From contig CM065801.1 in assembly GCA_033398695.1 (NCBI GenBank), forward strand, positions 103,161,170 to 103,225,169: a stretch of DNA of 64,000 nucleotides, given 5' to 3'. The notes under the pieces are model-generated. The model did no database searches. It was not told where the DNA came from and was given only the letters and a program-made list of their open reading frames with translations. This document shows positions 1 through 11,402 of this stretch, piece by piece. Position 1 is the first letter of the stretch. Every line of letters starts with the position of its first letter. This DNA comes from Orobanche coerulescens. Taxonomy: Eukaryota; Streptophyta; Magnoliopsida; Lamiales; Orobanchaceae. Position numbers and translations under genes: made by a program.

Positions 1-2260
1 GGCTTCAGCATTCCGGCAGGTTGTTGATGCTCGATCTTAACCTGCTGGAAAATCAAACATTTTGAGACGTAATTTGCTACGTCTTTCTTCATGTTGCCCC
101 ACCAGAAATTCTGCTTCAGATCCTTATACATCTTACTGGTGCCTGGGTGGATAGAATAAGGCATACTGTGAGCTCCCTTCATGATTGTCTGCTTCAAGAC
201 ATCGACAGCGGGAACACAAAGTCAGCTCTGGAATCTCAAAACTCCATCATCATGAATTACGAATCCTGGGGCCTTTCCTTTGCTCACTTCATCGCGTAAC
301 CGAATCATCAGAGGATCATCTAATTGCTTAGATTTAATTTCTTTGGTTAATGGTGAAGTTAATTCTATGACACACAGTTGTCCCTGGCCTCTTTGCAACC
401 ATACTTCAATTCCTTCACGAATCAATTTTCATTGAATGCTGGTCTGGGAGGTGAGAGTCTCCAGCATTCGAATAGAAACAGGCTTTCGGATTAGTGCACC
501 GGCCACCACATTTGCTTTACCTGAATGATAAAGAATCTCCAAGTCATAGTCCTTAATCAATTCCAGCCATCTCCTCTGCCGCATGTTCAACTCTTTCTGA
601 CTGAAGATGTATTTGACACTCTTATGATCCGTGAAGATCTGATAGTGAGTCCCGTACAAATAATTTCTCCAAATTTTCAAGGCAAAAACCACAGCTGCCA
701 GCTCCAAATCGTGCATAGGATAATTTACTTCATAGGACTTCAACTGTCGTGATGCATAGGCGATCACCTTCTCATTTTGCATCAGTACACAACCGAGACC
801 TTGGTTTGAAGCGTCACTGTAAACTATGAATCCTCCAGTTCCCTGTGGGAGTGCTAAAATCGGTGCCGTCGTCAATCTCTTCTTCAATTCATCAAAGCTG
901 GATTGGCACATCTCGTTCCACTCAAACTTTTGGGTTTTCTGCAGTAATCAAGTAAGTGGGCGGGTAATTTTGGAAAACCCTTCCACGAACCGACGATAAT
1001 ACCCATCAAGTCCTAAGAAACTCCTGATTTCCTTGACATTCTTGGGAGACTTCCAATTCATAACTGCTTCGGTTTTCTGTGGATCTACTCGGACTCCTTC
1101 TGCTGATCGTGACCGAGGAACATCACTTCCTTTATCCAGAATTCGCACTTAGAAAGTTTGGCGTACAATTGCTCGCTTCTCAAAATATCTAAAATGATCT
1201 GCAAATGTTGTGCATGTTCTTCCGGTCTCTTGGAATAAACCAGAATGTCATCAATAAACATAACCACGAACTTGTCCAAATATTCTATGAACACTCGATT
1301 CATCAACTGCATAACACGGCAAGTGCATTAGTGATACCAAATGGCATCACTACAATCTCATAATGTCCGTAGCGAGTTCTAAATGCTGACTTCAGAACAT
1401 CAGATTCCCTAATCCTCAACTGATGATATCCCGATCTCAGATCGACCTTAGAAAATACTGTTGCTCCTTGCAACTGTCCAAACAAATCATCAATCCATGG
1501 TAGCGGATACTTGTTTTTGATCGTCATCTTGTTCAGTTCTCGATATTCAATACATAATCAAAGCGATCCATCTTTCCCGCGGACAAAAAGAACTGGTGCA
1601 CCCCAGGGCGAAATGCTTGGCTGGATATAGCCTTTGTCCAGTAACTCTTCCAGTTGCTTCTTTACTTCGTACATCTCAGTAGGTACCATACGATACGGCG
1701 CCTTAGAGATTGGTGTAGCTCCTGGTTCCAGCTTGATGGTGAATTCTACATCTCGTCCTGGAGGTAGTCCAGGTAATTCGTCAGGAAACACATCCAGAAA
1801 TTTGTTCATAACAGGAATGGATGAAAGTTCTACTTTTCCGTCTTCCTTCTTCATTTCGTAACACCAGTATCCAGTACAGCCCTGTTTTAGCACTTTGACA
1901 GCTTTCATCGCTTTGATCATCTTTCCTGAGCTTCCTGGTCTCCATCCCTCGAACAATATTTCGGAACCATCTTTAGCTATCATCGAGATATTCCTCTTCC
2001 GGTAGTTTACAATAGCTCCATATTGATTAAGCCAATCATCTCCGAGTATCAGGTCGTCTCCTTGCATTTCTATCACAATCAGATTTGAGCTATGGGAAAA
2101 TCTCTAGTTTCTAAGTTTTCCACAATTCTCTCTCCACTCAGTAAACCCACAAAATAAGGCTCACAATTATGAAAACCAGAAATGTTCAAATGATTTACAC
2201 AAGAAAAAGATATAAAAGAATGTGTAGCCCCTGTATCGAATAAAATGCTAACTGGTTATG
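1..2260 (-). pseudogene. gypsy pol remnant (PR, RT, RNase H, IN zinc finger)
   Basis: Protease is marked by DTGATHSF near 2225-2250. RT covers about 1085-2000 and keeps the FIDDILVYS active site near 1250. RNase H (429-911) keeps the first catalytic Asp in VYSDAS and the TDHKS motif. The tether and integrase HHCC finger run from 425 to 1. Its last Cys appears replaced, CLIF where the family has CLTC. The reading frame changes near 1305-1312 and near 1085-1148. Codon TGA interrupts the tether near 222. In the family this polyprotein matures Gag, copies RNA to DNA and integrates it. This copy is dead, and its catalytic motifs are better preserved than its frame. Confidence 0.88.
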
Positions 2261-2449
2261 CAAGAATCTGAACGGTACCTGATGCGACAGCAGCATCATG
2301 ATCGTTTGCCCTCCTCATTACATACAGGCATGGGGGAATGGATCCGGCACTTGATGTCCCCTTTCAGTCGAACTGTCCTATGCCTCGTCCTCGACCGAAA
2401 TTTTGGGGTAGATGAACACTCTGCTGCGTCTGCTGAATACTTACTTCCT

Positions 2450-3563
2450 TCTGAGCCAGTTGTGAAGTACGAGTTCCATTAAACATAGTGGAATCTTTGC
2501 AAAACACCGTACGATGACCCTCCTATCCGCAATCGTAACATGTCACGGAAGTACTGAAACAATCACGCCAAAGGTGGCCTGGCCGACCACAATTAAAATA
2601 GTTATTGACCACGTTTCTCGGTGTTGATACTGATCTGAAGTTCTTTATACTCTTGGATGGATGCGGAGGTTTCTTGAATGAATGATATGATGTCTGGGCC
2701 TTGCGGGGCCCACTGCTCTTGTGCTCTGTGAAACTACCAGAGACTTTCTGCTTCTTATATTCTACAAACTTTTCCATCGCTGCCACTTTGATTTCATACG
2801 CCAATGCTTTATCCTGATATTGACGGAGAGTGGTACATTCGAAACCAGACATGTACCTCTGAATATCTGGTTTCATTCTCATATCAAAATGGATCATCAT
2901 TGCCGCATCTGTTCTGACCAGATGTCGAACAAACGCCAACTGCTAGTAAAACGTCTTAATCTCTTGAGATACTGGCACATCTGAAGGTTGCGCAGAGAAA
3001 AATTCCTGAACTCTGGCTTCCCTCACAGGACGGGTACAGTACTGAGCTTCCATCATCAATTTAAATTCCTCCCAGTCGGCATCATGATATATAGGTCGGA
3101 TGGCGTCCCACCACTCCGATGCTTCCCCTATCAAAAAGTACTGAGCAATAGAGGCTCTCCGGTCGTCTGGGCAATTAATCCCAGCAAAAATTTTCTCCAG
3201 TTCCTTTAACCAATGATCCCACGTCGGTGTCTCAGAAAAGCCATCGAATTTGGGTGGTTGCATCTTCGCCACCTCCTGCAGCCATCGGTCGCCTCAATTT
3301 CCTAAGTCTGGGATGCCTTGCTGTCTCTCTCCCTATTGCAACCCGACTACCACCTGTATTCGGTCCACAACTTGAGAAAACTGCATCATCTGGTTGACCA
3401 CCTGATGAAGGATGTCTAGAACACTAGGTTCTGGTTCATTGTTAATATATTCTTGTGGCTTGCCTGAGCTGTGGCTGGCCTGATTAGAAGGTGAAGCTTC
3501 TTTTTCAGCATTCATACATCTGCGTCCGCGACCGCGACCACGTCCACATCCTCCTCTCAACAT
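2450..3563 (-). pseudogene. gypsy gag remnant with zinc knuckles
   Basis: The likely start is the ATG at 3561-3563, followed by an Arg/Gly-rich N terminus, as in the gypsy gag at 28632. The retrotransposon gag core (WDHWLKELEKIF, then EASEWWDAI) lies at about 2943-3272. Two C-terminal zinc knuckles follow near 2510-2590. The first reads YFNCGRPGHLWRDC, so its leading Cys has become Tyr. The second has a stop inside it. In-frame stops are present at 3333-3335, 3294-3296 and 2943-2945. Gag normally forms the cytoplasmic virus-like particle and packages RNA. Confidence 0.85.
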
Positions 3564-3780
3564 ACTGTAAGCATAAATACTCAATATACAGGAAACAATA
3601 TCGTTCTAATGTTCAAGTATAAAGAGGGATAACATGTAAAGGATGAGATAGAGTTTAGGAACTTACAAACACCGCTCGCACGAAGACGTAGGCAGTACAG
3701 TGATGTTATCCACGGCTGATTATTTCATTTGCATATACGACCCTTAATTTTACTCAACAGCCAAGATATCCGTAATCTTA

Positions 3781-3792
3781 GCTCTGATACCA
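3781..3792 (-). other. Primer binding site, initiator-tRNA-Met type
   Basis: The minus strand reads TGGTATCAGAGC, the standard plant LTR-retrotransposon primer site for the 3' end of tRNA-Met. It is separated by five bases from the LTR terminus that begins at 3798. It fixes the orientation of element 1 and shows that the sequence beginning at 3798 is the U5 end of a 5' LTR. Confidence 0.9.
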
Positions 3793-3797
3793 TATTC

Positions 3798-4404
3798 TGT
3801 AACACCCCCGATATATTCAGGAATATTAGAGCGCCATAAATCCTTTACGTAAGAATTTACAAGGCTGATGAATGAAAAGACAATAACAAATATCCACCAA
3901 ATGAAAGTAACTGAAATAAAATACAATGGTTCTGAAACAGTACTGAAAAATACAAACATCCAACGAAGAACATTAATACATAGCCAAATCCAACATCATA
4001 AAAGACAATGTACTCGAGTACTTATTACAAACAACACAAGCATCTGACAAATAAATCCGGCCGGAACATCACTCTGCACCCTCGTCGTCATGCAGCTCCA
4101 GTGGTTGTTTTCCTGCTCTCCTGGATTCTGAACATAAATAAATGTTCACTCCCGAAGGGGTTAGCAGAACGATGCTAGTACAAGTACGATAATTATACAA
4201 CAAGGATTTAATCATCAAATCCTTATATAAGAACGTCAATATTATCAATCATATTCACGAAAATCGTCGGTGCGAATATGACGGTGGCCAACATCTTGTT
4301 CCCCGATAATTGTTGATGATTGGGAATGATGGTCACCCCGAGATGGTTAAAATGTGATATGTGGCTAAGGGATTGAATGTATAATGCACGTTATAGTATA
4401 TGCA
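3798..4404 (-). repeat. U5/R part of the element 1 5' LTR
   Basis: The terminus TGTAACACCCCC is the complement of an LTR 3' end and is followed outside by a primer site. The layout matches antisense U5 of the LTR at 60782-63562. Both have a complex U5 end, a short C-run/G-run inverted repeat (4151-4163 here) and then the words ttagcaga and gctagtacaagta. Rightward of about 4260 the resemblance to an antisense LTR fades and plus-strand promoter features begin, so this LTR looks truncated in U3. The right boundary is approximate. Confidence 0.65.
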
Positions 4405-4749
4405 TACCGTACGCTAAAATTTAAGTATTACGTACGTAAACGTGGATAGCTTATGTACGTAACGATTGAGTTGGTCGCCCGACCAGAATCTTCCTTTTGA
4501 CGCGGATTGAGCTACTTTTGGCGGGCTAGAAGACAAACGAGTCAACTCCTCATAGCGTGCGCTATCCGCCAAGCTTAGCGTACGCTACAGTCTGGAGCCT
4601 TATGTACGTAATACCGACTTATGTACGTAAAAGCTGGGCACATTTCAGTCAGTGACCTCTGGACGGGCTTTACGCACGTTAGCATCAGAACATTACGTAC
4701 ATAACGACCTTTACGTACTTAAGGTCTAAAGCATTAACGTACATTAGCG
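4405..4749. repeat. Palindrome cluster TACGTACGTAA / AGCGTACGCT
   Basis: About eleven variants of two self-complementary words occur in 345 bases. Most are (T)ACGTACGTAA, and a few are AGCGTGCGCT or AGCGTACGCT (4553-4585). Spacing is irregular, about 20 to 70 bases. The cluster ends about 12 bases before a plus-strand TATA-like box at 4760-4768. The same ACGTACGTAA word fills the LTR of the unrelated copia C at 18736-19050. A role as transcription factor or methylation target is inferred only from position. Confidence 0.8.
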
Positions 4750-6217
4750 AGATCCAGTGTTATAAAATGACACTTCCCCTTTTCATTTTCTCGACCTCAA
4801 CCCTGCAAGAAAACACTATTGGAGCATTTCCCAGCCTTATACTCGGTTCTTAGCCTCTCATACACTTGAAGTAACACAGAGGAGGTGATTTCTTGAGCTC
4901 TGGTGAAGATTATCCAAGTCATTCAAGCCACTCTTCGTTCCTCCTCGTAATTCTTGTTGATTCGTCATCTCTCTTCATTATTCTTCATCTACTAAGGTAA
5001 GCCTATCAATCCTAGGAGTAATCTCTTCAATGTTGTTGATTATTACTTGTTGGAATACGGGTACTTGGGTAGATTTTGCTAAATCTCGTAGACAATCTAA
5101 ACGAACGAACTTGTAGTAATCGGGATTATCATTGTTCGTATATTTCGTTTTCATATTACTCGTTGTAACAATCACATGCAAGAAGTTCCATTTCAATTTA
5201 CATCGGGATTCTATAAACTCGGCGAATCAATTGTACGAGAATTTCGTAGGAATCCATCACCGTTTGATAAACTAGTCGTAACCCACTCTTGCCACATGAT
5301 TATCAACGTTAAATTAACTAGGGGAATTAATTCAATAGTATTAATGTCATTGAGAATCAAATGCGGAAATCATTGTTTAAAATGGTAATCCACCGATTGA
5401 AGTTCTCGGAATAGAGAATTGAATTAGAAGTTATGGGATTCAATTATGTTATAGTCGTTTGTTGCTAACCGAATGATGATTGGGATAATCTTGTTGAATA
5501 AATCGATGTAGCTAACGTTAACTGTAGAATTGAACGACATAGTGATACGTAATGATTTTGATCTTAGAAGCACGATACTAGTGTTGGCAATTAAGACTAC
5601 GTTAGAAACCCGATTAGGGAAGGGATGGGAAACTAGTTCTATTCATCACGAACCGTACTAGGTATTAATCGGATATTACGTGACTAGGTTAAGCTCGATC
5701 GGGTATGTAAGATCCCAGTTATCATAAGGCAACTACCATCGGATCGAAGGCAAGTGAAATCTTGCTCGAGAAATGTTAATATTATTGAAATGTTCGTATT
5801 CATGAATGTGCCATTGTTTATGAAATGCCGACAGTTGTCTTTCTCTAAGAATTTGTTATAAATGGGACGATGTGTTGGGGATAAAACTTGTATGGTACCC
5901 GTATGGAAATGTGTTAGGGGATAAGACTTTGGGCACCTATGTTCCGGGGTATTCCCGTGTGGATACTTTCGCGACCCTTGGTTGCGACCTTGGGGTTTAT
6001 GTGATAAAAAGAGCTAGACAATGTTGGTCGTGTGGTGATGCAACCATGGTTATTTGAATTATGTTTCTTCTTAAAACCTTTTGGCTCATGATATGTAACC
6101 ATGGACTTATTGTTTTATTGCAATTTCTTTAAAATGTCTATTTCCTAAACCAGCCTTGTGGATCCCGCATGGGATTCACGGTACTGTAATACCTCGGGAG
6201 ATTTTGGGGGTGTTACA
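4750..6217 (+). repeat. Plus-oriented LTR segment (promoter, leader, U5)
   Basis: Reading the plus strand there is a TATA-like ttataaaat at 4760-4768 and a pyrimidine-rich leader with ttttcattttctc. An AAG/GTAAGC splice-donor-like site lies at 4996/4997. An AT-rich stretch follows, and the end GGGGGTGTTACA is at 6206-6217. The last 70 bases align with the reverse complement of 3798-3860: CCTTGT, then TAATACC or TAATATTCC, then GGGGGTGTTACA. Both ends of the 2.4 kb block are therefore U5-like and face opposite ways. No primer site follows 6217, where copia A resumes. I see no coding potential here. Confidence 0.55.
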
Positions 6218-7078
6218 TCATACTCATCTCAAACTCTCCTTGCATAAGATTTGAGAATTTCTCACACATCTCTGGATTGGTTGAGCCAAATATGATATCA
6301 TCCACATATATTGGAACTAATAATATGTGGTCTTCATGCTCCACTCTAAATAAGGTCTTGTCCACCTTTCCTTTGCTGAAACCATTCTTCTCAAGAAATA
6401 CAGATAATGTTTCATACCATGATCTTAGTGCCTGCTTAAGTCCATATAGAGCTTTTAGAAGCTTTTAGACTTTCTCTCCTTTGACAAATCCAGGGGGTTG
6501 CTCCACATAGACTTCTTCTTCTAGAATTCCATTTAGAAAGGCACTCTTCATATCCATTTGGTAGACTTCAAAATTCTTGTATACTGCATATGCAAGGAAT
6601 AGTCTGATGGCTTCTAATCTTCCAACAGGTGCATAAATTTCATCAAAATCTATTCCTTCACATTGTGCATAGCCTTTAGCAACAAGTCTGGATTTATTCC
6701 TAACAACAGCTCCATCTTCATCGCATTTGTTCTTGTACACCCATTTGGTCCTAATAATCTTCTTGTGATCTGGTCTGTCTGTTAGTTCCCATACATTATT
6801 CCTTTCCATCTGGTTAAGCTCTTCTTCCATTGCATTGATCCAAGAGTAATCTTCCAAGGCTTGTTATGTAGTCTTGGGTTCTATTTGAGACATAAAGCAT
6901 GAAAACATTGCCATTCCTGCTGGTAGAGTAGACTGCCTGGTCTTGATTCCATCAGTTAGGTTTCCAATAATTTGCTCAATGGGGTGATATCTAAGCCAAT
7001 TAGGAATGTCTTCTTCAGGGTCTGTTCCCCTATAGAGATGCTCTGGTGGACTCCTTCTCTTTATGCTTCAGCTTGGTT
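6218..7078 (-). pseudogene. Copia A reverse transcriptase, N-terminal half
   Basis: The clearest open segment (6465-6857) begins at [18 protein letters not shown] and includes [28 protein letters not shown] and KSAFLNG, the fingers and palm of copia RT. Past a frame break at 6465-6470 the plus strand 6218-6465 still encodes, in reverse, LKQA, the YVDD-region wording IYVDDIIFG and FEMSM. It then stops at 6217. The linker between integrase and RT (6858-7078) is rich in Asp, Pro and Glu. The catalytic YVDD region is present but lies next to the truncation. Confidence 0.85.
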
Positions 7079-8268
7079 CTAGTCTCCTTGGTCTGCCACT
7101 GGATCATCTACTGTCTTGTCATTTGTAGGTGGGGGTCCTATCTGATCTGTAGATGGGTCTTTATCAGCAACTGGATCAGATAGGTTTTGAGGTCCTATCT
7201 GATCTGCAGTTGGGTCTTCAGGCTGGTCTGCAGGTGAGTCCACCATTCGTGTATCATGGATGATGACTTCTTCTAGGGTTGCAGATTTGAGTTTATTCTC
7301 AATTAATTCCACCTGTTTCCTGTACTCAGCAGTAGATTCATCAAATACCACATGAGGTGTTTCCTCCACAACTAAGGTTCTTTTGTTAAAGACTCTGTAT
7401 GCCTTGCTTCTTTGTGAATATCCCATAAAGAGATCATCATCAGTTTTAGCATCAAAGGCATTTAGTTGGATTTTACCTTTGTTGTGGATGAAACACTTAC
7501 AACCAAAAATATGAAAATAAGCAACTGTAGGTGTTCTGCCATTCCAAACCTCATAGGGAGTTTTGCCATGTCTCCCTACTATCATACTCCTATTTTGAGT
7601 GTGGCATGATGTGTTGACAGCTTCAGCCCAAAACCTCTTGGGCAGGTCTGCTTCTGCAATCATGGACCTGGCTGCTTCCTTCAAGGTTCTGTTTATTCTT
7701 TCGGAAACACCATTATGCTGTGGAGTCTTGGCTGCAGAGAGCTCGTGCTGGATCCCATTCTGATCACTGCACTCAGTGATTGCTCTGTTGAGATATTATC
7801 CTCCCCTATTTGATCTGATCTTGATGATTGAGAGAGATTTCTCATTCCGGATCCTTCTCAGCAGCTCAGGTAGTTTTGTCAAGGTTTCACTCTACTTATA
7901 TAGAAAGACAATCCATGTGTACCTTGAGTAGTCATCTACTACTACTACTAGAGCATGCTTTCTGCCACTTAGGGTCCTTGGCTTGATAGGGCTGAAAAGA
8001 TTCATGTGAAGTAGATTTAAGATCCTTGTTGTGAGAGTGGTAGGTTGAACTGGCTTGAATGATGCTCTGGTCTGTTTCCCTTTCTGACATGCATCACAGA
8101 GAGCTTCCTTTCTGAAAACTTCTTCTGGAAGTCCTCTGACCAGCTTCTAAGAGCTAATCTTGTTGATGGCTTTGAAGTTTAGGTGACATAGTCTCTTGTG
8201 CCACAGCCATCCATTTTCTGCTATTGTCTTGGATAGAAAGCAGGTGTTGGGAGTTCATGTTTTCCAAT
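7079..8268 (-). pseudogene. Copia A integrase
   Basis: The zinc finger (WLWHKRLCHLNFK, then CDACQKGKQ) and the core domain can be followed from about 8220 to 7690. The C-terminal domain and Asp/Pro-rich tail are open at 7079-7684 (FHIFGCKCF, MGYSQRSKAYRVFN). The first catalytic Asp of HMDLFGP reads HMNLF, and the second of SDRGGE reads SNRGG followed by a stop. The Glu in NGVSERINRTL is kept. Both Asp-to-Asn changes are G-to-A on the coding strand. Integrase would otherwise join the cDNA to the chromosome. Confidence 0.85.
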
Positions 8269-8561
8269 CTATAATATATACATTCTCCTTCTGAATCCTT
8301 GTAGCTTCACTTCTCCAGATAGAATATCTATCACCATACATTTCCAAATGGTGAAAACTACTAGATTCTTCTCATCACAAAACTGACTTATGCTCAACAG
8401 GTTGTACTTGAGCCCTTTGACATAATGGACTTTTGATATAGTGATGTTTCCTCTGTGCAGCTCTCCAAAGCCTTTAGTCTGACCTCTAGAGCTATCTCCA
8501 AAGGTTACGTCTGGACCTATTTCTTTGATATAATTTGACAGCACATTCTTTTTCCCGGTCA
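8269..8561 (-). pseudogene. Copia A protease C-terminal part / GAG-pre-integrase
   Basis: The segment reads TGKKNVLSNYIKEIGPDVTFGD, continues with GELHRGNITISKVHYVKGL, then YNLLSISQFCDEKN and ends KLQGFRRRM. This is the stretch just after the copia protease active site. Its upstream codons (SRHM) lie across the CACTA element at 12743 and beyond. The copy in copia F at 34782-35090 matches almost residue for residue. Confidence 0.87.
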
Positions 8562-8800
8562 CACTACTACAAAAACCAGCAAAGAGATCCAGACTAAAAG
8601 ACCCATTGATAAAGATAACGGGTCTCTTTAATATAATAGACCTGCTATTATAAACAACAGGTCTCTTATATTAAAAGAGACCCGTTGTTTTTTATTGATG
8701 GGTCTCTAATATGTAAAAAATAAGAGACCAGTTACTTTTGTTGACGGGTCTCTAAAGTGTAAAAACATAAGAGACTTGTTGTTTAGCCCAAGCGGTCTCT
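8562..8800. repeat. CACTA left terminal and subterminal repeats
   Basis: After the terminal CACTACTACAAAAA come five or more copies of AAGAGACCCGT or its complement ACGGGTCTCTT, in alternating orientation and separated by AT-rich spacers. They can pair as hairpins. In En/Spm elements such subterminal arrays bind the TnpA-type protein. That role is inferred here. Confidence 0.8.
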
Positions 8801-9620
8801 TCTTTTCTTCTTCAGATTAGGGCTAACACTTAGGCAAATAGACGAAGTACTCTATCTCTCCATCTCTCTCTAGAACTCCCCGTAATCGATCCCTTGGCGG
8901 CGATCTTTGCCACTGCGGTCTTCTTCCTTTTAATCGATCCCTTTGCGGACATCTCTCAATTTCTTTTATCTCAATACTCATCAGCATGGTCTTCTTCCTT
9001 TAAGCGGCAGCAAGAAAACCCTTCTTTTGCAAGAGGTTGCTATTATCCCCTCGGAGCGCCTCCGCAACAACATCGCCTGGTTCTCGGCCCATTTGATGAA
9101 GCGTATAGAAAGAGGACTCGTTCGAGGCATCTCCATCTTGCTCCTTCTTTTTACCCGATCTCCCACCTTCTTTCTCCCCTTCTTCGGCTTTTCCATCTTC
9201 GCCTGAGTTTCGCCGCGACCGCCATCTTCTGGAGCTTCGCCGCCGCCATCTTCTGGAGCTTCGCCGTCATGGTATGTTTTTTTTTTTTTTTTTGTTTCCC
9301 TATTTTCATATTTGCTTCAGTTTCTTTATTATAATCTGACTGAATGAATTTATGTGATTGAATGAGTTAACAAGTTAACAATTCTCGTCCTATTTGTTCT
9401 CATATTTTTTGATTGAATGTGACATACGCTATAGTTCTCATATTTTTTGAGCAGCCTGCAACCCCCATCTTGAATCATTCCGATTGAACGAATTTTGAAT
9501 CATTAAAAGTTGAATCATTTTGAATCGTTCAACTAGCATTAAAGGTTAAACGAATTTTCAACCTTTGTTGCCAAGGTCTATAGAATGATTTACCATGTTG
9601 ATTTTAGTATTAATACACAG
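8801..9620. other. CACTA interior, no gene recognised
   Basis: This GC-richer stretch (8870-9280) could be read as Pro/Phe-rich peptides in two frames, ends at a T18 homopolymer (9275-9292), and is followed by AT-rich sequence. It begins with a leader-like ATTAGGGCTAACAC at 8817. It may be the 5' untranslated region and first exon of a captured gene lying upstream of the ATPase exon, but nothing identifies the product. Confidence 0.35.
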
Positions 9621-10045
9621 AAAAGATCTTATGGACGCTGTTGTCCAAAGAGAAAGTTGATGAACGATCAAAATTTATGGAGCTTGCGACAATGACGAAA
9701 GGATACAGTGGAAGTGATTTCAAGGTTTGTTTGTACTGCTTTTGGTTTTAATTAGAATTGATTGCTTTACATTGTTTTTTACCAAAAAAAATCGGCAAGT
9801 AGAACTTTTACATAACTTCTGTAAAGATAGATGCTAAAAGATAGAGTAAACACTATACTCATAATAACTAGCTAGTTTACTTGTTTATATTATTCTGACT
9901 TGTTCCTTTCACATGTTGTTTAAACCAGGAAAAGAAGCATATTACTGAGGTCGGAGACAATTCAGATAAGAAAGATAAGAAAGAAAGGGTAATCACTATC
10001 GGACCATTGAATACGGAAGATTTTTAGGAAGCAAAAAATCTGGTA
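9621..10045 (+). pseudogene. Captured AAA-ATPase gene fragment (two exons)
   Basis: Exon 9621-9724 reads KILWTLLSKEKVDE, then FMELATMTKGYSGSDFK, and ends at a GTTTGT donor. It is preceded by an ACACAG acceptor. A second exon starts after CCAG at 9929 and reads to VITIGPLNTEDF, a TAG stop, then EAKNL. The words GYSGSD and RPLNxEDxxxAK are typical of the C-terminal part of plant AAA ATPases of the katanin/spastin/ATAD1 group. Introns are retained, so the capture was of genomic DNA. The fragment lacks the Walker motifs and cannot act. CACTA elements often transduplicate such pieces. Confidence 0.72.
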
Positions 10046-10106
10046 AAAAGGCTTGTTCTTTTTTCTTTTTCTGATTATGCAGCCATATACACATTTAAAG
10101 TAAAAT

Positions 10107-10325
10107 ATGGAGGAAATATGGAGGAAATTTGGCGATGTAGATTATCTTCTGATTAACATGTTTGTGGTTGAGGCACTTGCTGATGCTGGCGCCAAGGTTA
10201 GAGAAATCATGGAAAATGAATCTTGCACCAATTATCCTGTTGAGCTAGAGTTTGTTCGGGCTGTTGTCAAAGAGAGGTATGTGTATAAGACGGATACTGA
10301 GTCGGAAGAGAAAGGTGATTTTTAA
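10107..10325 (+). pseudogene. Unidentified captured exon
   Basis: An open segment of 72 codons reads FGDVDYLLINMFVVEALADA, then VREIMENESC and VELEFVRAVVKERY, ending in an acidic tail and TAA. The composition is that of real protein (mixed charged and hydrophobic helices) and not low-complexity sequence. I do not recognise the family. It follows the ATPase exons on the same strand, and could be a different captured gene. The stretch 10330-10960 shows no further coding signal. Confidence 0.4.
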
Positions 10326-10961
10326 GCAGCTTTCCTCGTGTGCAGGCTTGCTTCCTGTTGTTGCAAAAGCTTGTTCAACTTTCCTTTGAATAGTTTATGT
10401 TGATCTTGGCCAATATGGGTTGGATTTTAACGTAATTTTCCTGCTGGATTGCTTGCTTTGGTATGTTTATATTCAATGAAACACTCGCTACTGCATGTGT
10501 TTTTTATTTATTTTATGGTGCTTGAATTTTGGGAGCAGGCATATTGTGCAAGGAAGTTTAGTTTTGTTTACTGTATGTTGTGCTTGACTATTCCATTTGC
10601 AATTTGCTGTTTGCACAGGTTCGCTTGCATCTTCTATAATTTGTAAATAATGAAGTGCTTCTTTAAAAGGCCTCCTGAAACTCACAGCATTGGCTTCTAT
10701 AAATTTTTTATTTCCACCAGGTCTGAAACATACTTCAATTCATTCAGAAGCTAAAGTTATGACATTCTCCTGCTGATAATTTAATTCAGCTGTCAATTAG
10801 TTCCTGGATGCTCATGTTAGAGCCTTATTCTATTACAGACTTTTGCAGTACGATACTAGTATAGCTGAGACCCCCACAGTCCAAGGCAAGCAGTCTCATA
10901 ATCTCAGTCTTCGCTGAAACATAGTTGTGACATCAAAGTTCGGATATGGTATTTGACGAAT

Positions 10962-11213
10962 TCAGTAGTCTCTGTTATTTATTACAAGGATTACAAAATC
11001 TCCTGGCATTATGAACTTTCCTACTTTCACAGGAAAGTAGGCAAGAAGCATCTTGGCCGGAGAAGGATCACCCAAATTCAACTCTTTGTAGATTGACAAG
11101 GGCATGATAATGACACTAGAACCAAGTTCACAAAGACGACCATAAGTAGATGAACCAAAACAAGCGGTGATGACTTCATACTGGATATTTTTCTTGAACC
11201 AAAACAAGACCAC
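10962..11213 (-). pseudogene. Athila/Tat-type retroviral protease fragment
   Basis: The minus strand reads CELGSSVIIMPLSIYKELNL, then VKVGKFIMPGDFVILV. This matches the protease region of Athila/Tat gypsy elements, where the active site is DLGASVNLMPLSIYKKL. The catalytic Asp is replaced by Glu, and the segment between the two blocks is shortened. No other part of such an element is adjacent, so this is an isolated scrap in reverse orientation inside the CACTA interior. Confidence 0.68.
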
Positions 11214-11402
11214 AAACTTTACTACCCCTCCGTCTCAGTCGAAGTGCAACATTTAAAGTAAAATTTGTGTATTTTACATCATATTTTCAACTTGACATGA
11301 TAAAGTAATATTAATGTTAATATATGTTGATTTACCATGTTGATTTAAACGAATCTTCGTGTATGTGGAACTTTCTGCTTATTTTGAATTTTCTTGTTGC
11401 AG

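Larger units (their letters stand above)
1..3797 (-). mobile_element. Ty3/gypsy chromovirus-like element 1 (3' end outside window)
   Basis: This is the internal region of a minus-strand Ty3/gypsy retrotransposon. Reading leftward from the right edge it has a primer binding site (3781-3792), gag (from 3563), protease, reverse transcriptase, RNase H and the start of integrase. The rest of integrase and the 3' LTR lie before base 1. The order PR-RT-RH-IN places it in Ty3/gypsy. The wording of the RT and RNase H motifs resembles the Tekay/Del chromoviruses and the better preserved element at 23317-31502. At least three frameshifts and several stops show that it cannot encode its own proteins. No target duplication can be checked because one end is missing. 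Confidence 0.9.

Noticed and set aside
8894..9334. 146-residue frame in the CACTA interior as a membrane protein
   Set aside because: Several frames are open together and it ends in Phe/Cys runs from a T18 tract. No family similarity recognised.
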